DNA from: a candidate division BRC1 bacterium ADurb.BinA292
GTDB lineage: Bacteria; Sumerlaeota; Sumerlaeia; MVZB01
Length of the DNA stretch: 5,579 nt
Reading direction: 5' to 3'
Assembly (NCBI GenBank): GCA_002068205.1
Contig: MVZB01000220.1
Coordinates: 1-5,579, forward strand
Of this stretch, positions 1 to 5,579 are shown piece after piece. The notes below the pieces were generated by a model, which was not told the origin of the DNA, made no database searches, and saw nothing but the letters and a program-made list of their open reading frames with translations. A program made the position numbers and the translations under genes. The number at the start of each line of letters is the position of its first letter. The first letter of the stretch is position 1.

Positions 1-160
1 CCGCCAGCCATTTGGTCAGTTGATCGAGCAGGATGACGACCGCGGCCAGGGCAGTGAACGCGACGCGGCCGACCGGCCAGGCGGGGTCGAACGGGGCGGC
101 GAGCGGGCCGCGCGGGCGCTCAAGCGGTTGGGGGACGGCGGTTTCCCGGGGCGGCGTCAT
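1..160 (-). CDS. lspA: Lipoprotein signal peptidase (signal peptidase II), N-terminal part, cut by window edge
   Basis: LspA is an inner-membrane aspartyl protease that cleaves the signal peptide of diacylglyceryl-modified prolipoproteins. The 53 visible residues begin MTPPRETAVP, continue through a Pro/Arg-rich cytoplasmic stretch, and enter a hydrophobic helix (about residues 31-45, VGRVAFTALAAVVILL) ending in DQLTKWLA (residues 46-53). That is the conserved first box of the family (LDQxTKxx). The two catalytic aspartates lie beyond the left edge and cannot be checked. The start is the ATG at 160: an in-frame TAG lies at 172-170 and there is no other ATG in the 53 codons. No good Shine-Dalgarno sequence is visible. 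The ~30-residue leader before the first helix is longer than in E. coli LspA. Its position downstream of ileS and a traR/dksA gene fits, since ileS-lspA linkage is widespread in bacteria. Identification rests on the box-1 motif, topology and context. Confidence 0.85.
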   Translation of the reverse strand, partial: MTPPRETAVPQPLERPRGPLAAPFDPAWPVGRVAFTALAAVVILLDQLTKWLA

Positions 161-250
161 GCAATCATGCTAGCCGAAGCCGGGCAGCGACTCCAGCACG
201 GGTTCGCGCGGCCGGCGACAAATGCGAACAGGGCCGCGGGACCTGAGTAA

Positions 251-301
251 ATGTCTCCTTATGTCTCTTCCTTTATGTCCCTTGCGTCCCTTATGTCTGT
301 T
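251..301. repeat. Degenerate short tandem repeat, consensus ATGTCYCTT
   Basis: Five head-to-tail copies read on the plus strand: ATGTCTCCTT (251-260), ATGTCTCTTCCTTT (261-274), ATGTCCCTT (275-283), GCGTCCCTT (284-292) and ATGTCTGTT (293-301). The basic unit is 9 bases with small internal expansions. The array is almost purely pyrimidine apart from the ATG/GCG of each unit, and much less GC-rich than its surroundings. Its last base is shared with the stop codon of the dksA-like gene (TGA at 303-301). In the direction of transcription the unit is AAGGGACAT, so the message would carry several SD-like purine blocks between dksA-like and lspA. The function is unknown. The rest of the dksA-lspA gap (161-250) shows nothing I can name. 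Confidence 0.7.
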
Positions 302-1341
302 CAGTACCCGCGCCGTGAACGCATCTTCTCGTAGCGCTGCCGGCAGTCCAGGCACAGGTGCGCGTGCGGGCGGGCGATCAGCCGCTGGATCCCGATCTTG
401 GCGCCGCAGGCCAGACACAGCCCGTAGTGATTGACGTTGTTCTCGAGCCGATCCAGCGCGGCCTCCACAAGCGTCAGGCGCTCCTCTTCAATCGTGCGGA
501 CGCCCAGATTGGCCTCGGCGGTCTGCAGATCGGTCGCGTGCTCGGCCATGTGGACCGAGAACCCGGGATGTTCCTTGGCCAGATCGAGCGTTTCCATGTT
601 GAGCCGATGGATCGATTCGAGCTGACTGATCAGTCTTGCCCGTTCCTCGCGCAACGCATCGCGCAGTTTCTCCAGTTCCTTCTTGCTGTACGGGGTGCGC
701 TGGGGGAACGGCTTGGGGTTCTCGGCAAGGATGATCCCGTTATACATCCCGGTGGGGCGATCCAGATCGGGAATCAGGCGGTCTTTCTCCTCGCGCGCAC
801 GTTCGCGAGCCTTGCGCGCGACGGTATACGCCTGTTCGGCGGCGGCCTTGCGCACCGCGTCGCGGCGCGCCTGGGCCCCATCGGCCGGCTTCTTCTCGGC
901 GGCGGCCGGCGCCGCCGATGGGCGCTTGACGGCCGGGCGGGTAGCCTTGGCGGCCGGACGGGACTTGGGCGTCGCCTTGGGGGCGGCCTTCTTCGCCGTA
1001 ACCTTCTTCACCGCAACCTTTTTCTTCGCCGCGGACTGCTTCTTCACCGGCTTGGGCGCGGCGGGTTTCGGCCGGGCGGCCGGACGCTTCTTCGCAACCG
1101 ACTTGCCGCCGGCGGCCGGTTTCGCCTTGACCGCCTTCTTCGGCGCGGCCTTGCGCACCGCGCCCTTGCCGGCCGGCGACTTCTTCGCGGCCGGTTTGGC
1201 CGCGCGGCGCTCGGCCCCGGCCGACGGTTTGCTGGCGGCCTTGCGCGCCGGGCTCTTCGCCCGGACGGCCGGCCCCTTGGCTTTCTTCGAGTTCCGGCTG
1301 GTAGCGCCGCCAGCGGTTTTGCTGATCTTCTTCTTGGCCAT
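301..1341 (-). CDS. TraR/DksA-family C4 zinc-finger protein with long lysine-rich histone-H1-like N-terminal tail
   Basis: 346 residues in two parts. Residues 1 to about 150 are low-complexity Lys/Ala/Pro repeats (AKKP, PAAKK, VKKVTAKK), with 38 Lys and 11 Arg but only 2 acidic residues, resembling histone H1 or chlamydial Hc2 tails and likely to bind nucleic acid nonspecifically. A charged helical linker (about 155-190) leads to the DksA-like module. This has a predicted coiled coil from about 218 to 304, with a tip-like MAEHATDLQTAE near 265-276, then a four-cysteine zinc finger: C309-x2-C312, 17 residues, C330-x2-C333, with the typical ARPHAHLCLDC ending. DksA relatives enter the RNA polymerase secondary channel and alter initiation, often with ppGpp; this activity is inferred here. 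The start ATG (1341-1339) overlaps the ileS TAA by one base (TAATG) and has a good SD, so translation is probably coupled. The zinc-finger family is certain; the regulatory role is less so. The tail makes it about twice the usual DksA length. Confidence 0.9.
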   Translation of the reverse strand: MAKKKISKTAGGATSRNSKKAKGPAVRAKSPARKAASKPSAGAERRAAKPAAKKSPAGKGAVRKAAPKKAVKAKPAAGGKSVAKKRPAARPKPAAPKPVKKQSAAKKKVAVKKVTAKKAAPKATPKSRPAAKATRPAVKRPSAAPAAAEKKPADGAQARRDAVRKAAAEQAYTVARKARERAREEKDRLIPDLDRPTGMYNGIILAENPKPFPQRTPYSKKELEKLRDALREERARLISQLESIHRLNMETLDLAKEHPGFSVHMAEHATDLQTAEANLGVRTIEEERLTLVEAALDRLENNVNHYGLCLACGAKIGIQRLIARPHAHLCLDCRQRYEKMRSRRGY

Positions 1342-3350
1342 TATCCGATCCTTTTAATGACATCAAGGCAGCGACCGCATAAGCCCGGATGGGCGCTATC
1401 CTGACCCACGGCGGGGTCGATCATCCAGCAACGTTGACACTTCCGGCCGGCGGCGGCGGCGGCCGTCACGCTCCGCCCCGGCGACTCCAGCGTTTGCAAA
1501 TGCTGGACCTGAACTGCGGAAACGATAAACAAATCTTTAAGAATTTCAATGTTTTTGCGCAGAAAGGCGACCTCGGCCTCATCCGCCGACGATATCTCGA
1601 CGGCGGCCTCCAGACTGTGGCCGATCCGCTTTTCGCGCCGGGCCTCCTCGAGCACGCGGCTGACCTCCGAGCGCAGCTCCAGCAGCCGCTCCCATTTCTC
1701 CTCCAGGTCGGGCGCCGCCCAGGATTCGTTCGGCGTGGGGAACGACGCCAGATGAACATTGGATTCGGGCCCCAGGCGGGCGAAACCCCACACCTCGTCG
1801 GCGGTGAAGACCAGGATCGGCGCCACCATCCGGACCAGGTTATGCAGCAGATGGTGGCAGGCGGTCTGGGCCGAGCGGCGGGTCATGTCGCCCGGCGCCG
1901 AGCAGTAGAGCCGGTCCTTGATCACGTCCAGATACAGTGCGCTGAGCTGGACCGAACAGAAGTTGTGGATCAGATGATAGATCCGGTGGAATTCGTAGCG
2001 CTCGTAAGCGTGGCGGACCTTCTCGATCAGCCGATTGAGGGCGGAGATGATCCAGCGATCGAATTCCTCGAGCTCGGCCACGGGCAGCGCATCGCGCTCC
2101 GGGTCGAAGTCGCTCAGGTTGCCGATCAGAAACTTGAATGTGTTGCGGATCCGGCGATAGGCGTCGGCAACCCGGCGCAGGATGTCCTGGGAGATCGTCA
2201 GGTCGGCGCGGTAATCCTCGCTGACGACCCACAGCCGCAGGCCGTCGGCGCCCATCGTCTGGACGATCTCCTGCGGCGCGATCACATTGCCCTTGGACTT
2301 GCTCATCGCCTCGCCCTGGCCGTCCAGAACCCAGCCATGCGTCATGGCGGCGCGGAACGGGGCCTCGCCGCGGGCGGCGATGCGCAGCAGCAGCGAGGTC
2401 TGGAACCAGCCGCGGTGCTGGTCGCCCCCCTCCAGGTAGAGGTCGGCCGGCATGGTCAGTTTGGGGTCGGCCTCGCAGACTGCAATCGATGTCGCGCCCG
2501 AATCGAACCAGACATCCAGGATGTCGTACAGCTTCTCGAACTGGTCGGGGGAGGTTTCGCCGGTTTCCTGGCAGATGAACCCTTCAGGCCAGAAGTCGCG
2601 CAGCGGCTCGGTCCACCAGGCGTCCTCGCCCTTGCGGGCCATGACTTCGAGAACGGTATCCAGAATGCGGACATCCAGGACGACGGCGCCGGTCGCCTTG
2701 GAGCGGATCGCCGGGATCGGCACGCCCCAGGCGCGCTGGCGCGAGATGCACCAGTCGGGCCGCGACTCGACCATATTATAGATGCGATCGCGCCCCCATT
2801 CGGGGATCCAGCGGATCTGATCAATCGCCTGGAGGGCGAGTTGCCGGATCCGGCCGACCTCCAGGTCGATGAACCATTGTTCGGTGGCGCGGAAGATGAT
2901 CGGCTTGTGGCTGCGCCAGGAGTGGGGATACTGGTGCTCGATCTTGCCGGCGTGCAGCAGCAGGCCCTTCTGCCCCAGCATCTCGATGATGCGGGGATTG
3001 GCGTCGAACACGCCGACGCCGGCCATCGCGGGAAAATCGGCCGTGAACTGGCCCGCCTCGTCGACCGGCACGAAGACGTCCAGGCCATATTGCTGGCCGA
3101 CATGGAAGTCGTCGAGCCCGTGGCCCGGAGCGGTGTGAACGCATCCGGTGCCGGCATCCAGCGTCACGTGGGTTCCCAGGATGATCAGGCTCGCCCGGTC
3201 GTCGAAGATCGGGTGGCGGCAGGTCTTGCGTTCCAGATCCTTCGGATTGACCCGGCCGACGACGGGAGCCTCGCCCAAGCCGCAGGCCTGGCGGAAGGAC
3301 TCGGCCAGTTCGCGCGCGACGACATAGTGCTCCGCGCCCGACCGGAGCAC
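1341..3350 (-). CDS. ileS: Isoleucyl-tRNA synthetase, C-terminal fragment (frameshifted from the N-terminal part)
   Basis: This is the larger piece of a class I synthetase that ligates isoleucine to tRNA-Ile. Family-like sequence begins upstream of the GTG at 3350, at NLAVCLHPDFEYV (from 3389), so 3350 is only the first start-like codon and not a believable native start. Visible elements, numbered from that GTG, are: editing-domain HTAPGHGLDDFHVGQQYG (72-89), ESRPDWCISRQRAWGVPIP (195-213), LDVWFDSG (278-285), and the KMSKS-type loop MSKSK (349-353, bases 2306-2292). The anticodon-binding helical domain follows, then a C-terminal zinc site CQRC...CGRC (C638, C641, C658, C661). All are typical of bacterial-type IleS. 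With the N-terminal piece the total is about 935 residues, close to E. coli IleS (938). No other defect is seen. The gene ends in TAA overlapping the next ATG. Unless the frame is restored, this piece lacks the HIGH motif and could not charge tRNA. Confidence 0.9.
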   Translation of the reverse strand: MLRSGAEHYVVARELAESFRQACGLGEAPVVGRVNPKDLERKTCRHPIFDDRASLIILGTHVTLDAGTGCVHTAPGHGLDDFHVGQQYGLDVFVPVDEAGQFTADFPAMAGVGVFDANPRIIEMLGQKGLLLHAGKIEHQYPHSWRSHKPIIFRATEQWFIDLEVGRIRQLALQAIDQIRWIPEWGRDRIYNMVESRPDWCISRQRAWGVPIPAIRSKATGAVVLDVRILDTVLEVMARKGEDAWWTEPLRDFWPEGFICQETGETSPDQFEKLYDILDVWFDSGATSIAVCEADPKLTMPADLYLEGGDQHRGWFQTSLLLRIAARGEAPFRAAMTHGWVLDGQGEAMSKSKGNVIAPQEIVQTMGADGLRLWVVSEDYRADLTISQDILRRVADAYRRIRNTFKFLIGNLSDFDPERDALPVAELEEFDRWIISALNRLIEKVRHAYERYEFHRIYHLIHNFCSVQLSALYLDVIKDRLYCSAPGDMTRRSAQTACHHLLHNLVRMVAPILVFTADEVWGFARLGPESNVHLASFPTPNESWAAPDLEEKWERLLELRSEVSRVLEEARREKRIGHSLEAAVEISSADEAEVAFLRKNIEILKDLFIVSAVQVQHLQTLESPGRSVTAAAAAGRKCQRCWMIDPAVGQDSAHPGLCGRCLDVIKRIG
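1349..1355 (-). promoter_or_regulatory. Shine-Dalgarno site of the dksA-like gene inside the ileS 3' end
   Basis: On the minus strand AAAAGGA stands 7 bases before the ATG at 1341. It lies within the last codons of ileS (encoding IKRIG). Together with the TAATG stop/start overlap it fixes the start of the dksA-like gene and points to translational coupling with ileS. Confidence 0.6.
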
Positions 3351-3389
3351 GACATACTCAAAATCCGGATGCAGGCAGACGGCGAGATT

Positions 3390-3414
3390 GGGTCGAGAAT
3401 CAAGTTGATGCCAT
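3390..3414 (-). other. Aberrant ~25-base segment carrying the ileS frameshift in the editing-site Thr-rich motif
   Basis: IleS normally reads VIWTTTPWTLPANLAV here. The minus strand encodes VIWTT in the first frame, then 25 bases (3414-3390) giving MAST and a TGA (3402-3400). NLAVCLHPDFEYVV then resumes in another frame from 3389. About 21 bases would be expected, so the segment is roughly four bases too long and none of PWTLPA is recognisable. Both frames are open between 3425 and 3400. Removing one base (or adding two) there would join them but would not recreate the motif. The segment is 12/25 G+C, lower than the flanking coding sequence. A local assembly or consensus error is the simplest explanation; a genuine mutation is possible. 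Confidence 0.8.
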
Positions 3415-4143
3415 CGTCGTCCAGATCACGAGCGAAACGTTCGCCAAACCCGCCAGGCCGGCGACGGCCTCGCCCTCCGTCAGCGGAAACTTCACGTAGA
3501 TCGAGTCGGAAACGTGCGTCGCGTATTCGATTTCGGCTTCGGCGAGCACCGTTCGAAAAACCGGGTCCCAGTAATTGGGGCGCATGCCGCGCCGGACGAC
3601 GCCGCGCGCGACCAGATCGCGGAACGCCCGCAGGATGCCCAGGCTCGTCTCGTGCGACATCGTCAGGTAGGCATTGTCCCAGTCGCCGCCGACGCCGAGC
3701 CGCTTGAACTCCTCGCGCTGGGTATCGACCCATTTCTGGGCGTAACGCCGGCATTCGGCGCGGATTTCGACCGGCGACAGCTTGCGCGCCTTGCCCCCCA
3801 GCTTCTGCAAGACCTTCTGTTCGATCGGCAGGCCGTGGCAATCGAACCCGGGGCGATAGTACGCCTTGTGGCCGCTCATCGCCTTGTAGCGGATGAGCAC
3901 GTCCTTCAGAATCTTGTTCAGGGCATGACCGATGTGAATCGCGCCGTTGGCATAGGGCGGACCATCGTGCAGACAGAAGACGGGGTCGTTGGCGTGCTGC
4001 GCGACGATCCGGGCCGAAAGCCCCTCGGCTTCCCACTGGGCGAAACGGACCGGTTCGCGCTGCGGGAGCCGGGCCTGCATCGGAAATTCCGTCCGCGGCA
4101 GGTTCAAGGTCTCTTTATAGTCGGTCTTTTCCTGTTGCGTCAT
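3400..4143 (-). CDS. ileS: Isoleucyl-tRNA synthetase, N-terminal fragment (ends at frameshift)
   Basis: This 247-residue piece holds the start of IleS. It opens MTQQEKTDYKETLNLPRTEF, a typical N-terminus (DYKxTLNLPxTxFPM), which chooses the ATG at 4143 over an open frame extending further upstream into the PNP gene. The class I HIGH signature is at residues 70-73 in NGAIHIGHALNK. It is followed by RPGFDCHGLPIEQKV (97-111), where Phe replaces the commoner Trp before DCHG, and by RPNYWDPVFRT and AEAEIEYATH leading into the CP1 editing domain. It stops prematurely at TGA 3402-3400, just after VIWTT, the start of the Thr-rich editing motif; the rest of the protein continues in another frame from 3389. 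The 62-base gap from the PNP stop holds no clear promoter. Identity is certain; whether the organism really has a split gene is doubtful, because ileS is normally essential. Confidence 0.92.
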   Translation of the reverse strand: MTQQEKTDYKETLNLPRTEFPMQARLPQREPVRFAQWEAEGLSARIVAQHANDPVFCLHDGPPYANGAIHIGHALNKILKDVLIRYKAMSGHKAYYRPGFDCHGLPIEQKVLQKLGGKARKLSPVEIRAECRRYAQKWVDTQREEFKRLGVGGDWDNAYLTMSHETSLGILRAFRDLVARGVVRRGMRPNYWDPVFRTVLAEAEIEYATHVSDSIYVKFPLTEGEAVAGLAGLANVSLVIWTTMAST

Positions 4144-4205
4144 GGCCTGGCGGATCAACCTCGATAAGCCTGGGATCTGTCGGCGCCGGTCGCCGCACGG
4201 CCATT

Positions 4206-5066
4206 CTAGCCGGAAATCCCGCGCGCGCCAATCCGGGCCAGCAGGCCCAGGATCAGGCGCTCCAGACGCGGTTCGGCCGAACGGGCGGTGGCGATGATCT
4301 CCTCGATGGCGACCGGCCGCAGCGCGTCGGGAAGGCATTCGTCGGTCACGGTCGATAGCGCCACGACGCGCATCCCGGCGTGTCGGGCGACGATCACCTC
4401 CGGCACCGTGGACATCGTGATGATGTCGATGCCCAGCTGCGCGAACATCCGGTATTCCGCCCGGGTCTCCAGGTTGGGGCCGGTCACGGCGACCATGACC
4501 CCTTCCTCGAGCCGGATCTGGTTTTCGAGCGCCACCTGCCGCAGGATCTCGCGCATTTCCGGGTCGTAGGGCTCCGACATGTCGGGAAACCGCGGGCCCA
4601 TCGCCTCGTCATTAGGTCCGATCAGCGGATTGTCGCCCATGAAATTGACATGGTCGTCCACCAGCACGATCGACCCCCGCCGGATAAGCGGATTCATGCT
4701 CCCGACGGCATTCATGACGATCAGCGCCTCGCAGCCCAGCGCCCGCATCACTCGGACCGGGAACGTCACCTCGCGCAGCGAATACCCTTCATAACGGTGG
4801 AACCGCCCCTGCATCACAACGACCGGCTGGGCCGAGAGCCGCCCCAGCATCAGATTGCCGCTGTGAGACTCGACGGTGGACAAGGGGAAGTGCGGGATCT
4901 GCTGGTAAGGGATGACGGTTTTTTCCTCGACGCGGTCGGCCAGGCCCCCCATGCCGGTGCCGCAGATGATCCCGAACCGGGGCGCTGCGGCATGACGCTC
5001 GCGGATGGCCGCGGTCGCCTCCGCGATCGATTGCTTGTATTGTTCCAGATCAAAGGCTTCCATCAT
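4206..5066 (-). CDS. Purine nucleoside phosphorylase, trimeric PNP/MTAP family, with unusual specificity residues
   Basis: Enzymes of this family split purine nucleosides with phosphate to give free base and ribose-1-phosphate (purine salvage, cytosol). The 286 residues match the trimeric class in length. Motifs in order are: phosphate-loop CGTGMGG (35-41), FPLSTVESHSGNL (60-72), GRFHRYEGY (87-95), the base-site stretch NAVGSMN (119-125), TGPNLETRAEYR (195-206), and MSTVPEVIVARHAGMRV (218-234). The usual TN of the purine-recognition loop is TD here (T241-D242). The His that contacts the ribose 5'-OH in PNPs is Ile254, by ungapped alignment from memory to Bacillus PNPs. Both changes resemble methylthioadenosine phosphorylase, although MTAP's second Asp is a Cys here, so 6-aminopurine or MTA substrates are possible. 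Two ATGs (5066, 5063) compete; AGGGA upstream fits 5063 better. It sits between DUF167 and ileS and is probably cotranscribed. The family is secure; the substrate is not. Confidence 0.93.
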   Translation of the reverse strand: MMEAFDLEQYKQSIAEATAAIRERHAAAPRFGIICGTGMGGLADRVEEKTVIPYQQIPHFPLSTVESHSGNLMLGRLSAQPVVVMQGRFHRYEGYSLREVTFPVRVMRALGCEALIVMNAVGSMNPLIRRGSIVLVDDHVNFMGDNPLIGPNDEAMGPRFPDMSEPYDPEMREILRQVALENQIRLEEGVMVAVTGPNLETRAEYRMFAQLGIDIITMSTVPEVIVARHAGMRVVALSTVTDECLPDALRPVAIEEIIATARSAEPRLERLILGLLARIGARGISG

Positions 5067-5069
5067 GAG

Positions 5070-5074
5070 TCCCT
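5070..5074 (-). promoter_or_regulatory. Shine-Dalgarno site of the PNP gene
   Basis: AGGGA on the minus strand stands 3 bases before the first ATG (5066) and 6 bases before the second (5063). The spacing favours initiation at the second ATG, which would shorten the protein by one residue. It lies in the 25-base gap after the DUF167 stop. Confidence 0.45.
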
Positions 5075-5091
5075 GGCGGAAAATAATTCAT

Positions 5092-5415
5092 TCACGCATC
5101 GCGCGCCACGGCCGCCAGCCGCGCCCGCGCCAGATCCAGATTCATGCCACGCAGGAGCAGGTCCTTCTGGCGCGACCGTTCGCCCCGCAGCAGGATAACG
5201 TCGGCAGGTCGCAGACCGAGGGCATCGGCCACCACCCGGCACAGCGCCTGGTTGGCTTTACCCTCCACGGGCGGGGCCTGCACCCGCGCCGTCAGGCGCC
5301 CTTCCCGGAGCCCCTCCAGTGCCGAGCGCGAAGCGTTGGGGAGCAGACGCACCTGCAACAGGCAGCCCTCGGGGTGTTCGCGGAGGCAGGGCCACTCCAT
5401 AGAACCGGACATCAT
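5092..5415 (-). CDS. YggU/DUF167 family small protein
   Basis: A small protein of the DUF167 (YggU) family, of unknown biochemical function and often encoded near yggT, proC, divIVA or ileS genes. The diagnostic core is QVRLLPNASRSALEGL, then the hallmark RLTARVQAPPVEGKANQAL, then a helix LCRVVADALGLRPADVILLRGERSRQKDLLL, matching the fold's KVxPxAxxxxi, VxAPPxxGkAN and ixxGxxSRxK signature. From the ATG at 5415 it is 107 residues; 5412 and 5400 are alternative in-frame ATGs, the last giving 102 residues. The open frame continues upstream to 5505 and beyond, but that part (Arg/Pro/Cys-rich, no family match) is probably untranslated. The stop is TGA at 5094-5092, 25 bases before the PNP start. 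It is likely the first gene of the visible operon unless another gene lies just beyond the right edge. Confidence 0.87.
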   Translation of the reverse strand: MMSGSMEWPCLREHPEGCLLQVRLLPNASRSALEGLREGRLTARVQAPPVEGKANQALCRVVADALGLRPADVILLRGERSRQKDLLLRGMNLDLARARLAAVARDA

Positions 5416-5579
5416 AGGCACCCGGGCGGCATGCGGGCAAGGCAAAAAGCGACAAAACAGCGGGGGCCTTGATCCTTCACGCAATGAACGGCAGGCGGTC
5501 TTCACTGCGGGGGTCAGCGGCTGAACCGGATTGAATTTTGGCTCCTGAGGCCTTCCAGCGGGCTGCGGGAGGCTGTTTC
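5416..5579. other. Upstream region with no confident gene
   Basis: No recognisable protein is encoded here. On the minus strand one frame gives a 33-residue C-terminus-like tail ending LPFIA with a TGA, and another is open straight into DUF167; neither shows a family motif or strong third-position GC. It could be an operon leader or the very end of an upstream gene. I found no convincing -35/-10 pair or terminator. Confidence 0.4.

Noticed and set aside
158..255. Small minus-strand reading frame ending ATGATTGCATGA over the lspA start
   Set aside because: It has no ATG start with spacing to the SD-like AAGGAG, no family resemblance and only about 30 codons; the overlap with the lspA ATG is probably chance.
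358..1404. 348-codon plus-strand frame rich in Gly/Arg/Leu
   Set aside because: It is the complement of the Lys/Ala/Pro-rich tail and zinc-finger gene; its repetitiveness is inherited from that composition.
3396..3405. Programmed +1 frameshift in ileS (ACT TGA context, superficially like prfB CTT TGA)
   Set aside because: The slip would move the Thr codon onto a non-matching CTT, no SD-like stimulator precedes it, and the resulting protein would still lack the PWTLPA motif. IleS is not known to use recoding.
1389..3707. 772-codon open frame on the plus strand opposite ileS
   Set aside because: It mirrors ileS codons in a high-GC genome, has no recognisable motif, and the minus strand encodes clear IleS signatures throughout.
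4181..4195. GC hairpin (CGGCG/CGCCG, 5-base loop) between PNP and ileS as a terminator
   Set aside because: The stem is only 5 pairs and no T-tract follows on the minus strand; such stems occur by chance at this GC content.
5416..5505. 30-residue N-terminal extension of DUF167 from GTG 5505
   Set aside because: DUF167 proteins are about 95-110 residues and the extension matches no part of the family; downstream ATGs at 5415/5412/5400 give the normal length.

Overview
The window is a compact, GC-rich bacterial chromosome segment in which every convincing gene lies on the minus strand. In transcription order (from the right end leftward) they are: a YggU/DUF167 family small protein, a trimeric-type purine nucleoside phosphorylase (PNP), isoleucyl-tRNA synthetase (ileS, broken into two reading frames), a TraR/DksA-type zinc-finger protein with a long histone-H1-like tail, and the first 53 codons of lspA (signal peptidase II), which runs off the left edge. 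The spacings are 25 bases (DUF167 to PNP), 62 bases (PNP to ileS), a one-base TAATG overlap (ileS to dksA-like) and 140 bases (dksA-like to lspA). This looks like one housekeeping operon. The long plus-strand reading frames, including a 772-codon one opposite ileS, are GC-driven shadows.

The order DUF167 - PNP - ileS - traR/dksA - lspA, the high GC and the Lys/Ala/Pro-rich DksA tail suggest a deep-branching Gram-negative lineage, such as the Planctomycetota/PVC group or a neighbour like Omnitrophota or Sumerlaeota. This is inference from gene order and protein style; no rRNA or marker phylogeny is available in the window.

The genes do not form a single pathway. IleS charges tRNA-Ile, PNP recycles purine nucleosides, the DksA-like protein probably modulates transcription, and LspA processes lipoproteins in the inner membrane. 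Proximity most likely reflects shared, growth-linked expression.

Four points deserve attention. (1) ileS is frameshifted exactly in the threonine-rich motif of its editing domain, where about 25 bases do not match the family; this is most simply a local sequence or assembly error, or else a recent mutation. (2) The PNP carries Asp and Ile at the positions of the usual purine-recognising Asn and ribose-binding His, substitutions reminiscent of methylthioadenosine phosphorylase. (3) The DksA-like protein has a ~150-residue tail with 49 basic and 2 acidic residues. (4) A degenerate ATGTCYCTT tandem array abuts the dksA-like stop codon. I see no mobile element, CRISPR array, RNA gene or defence system.
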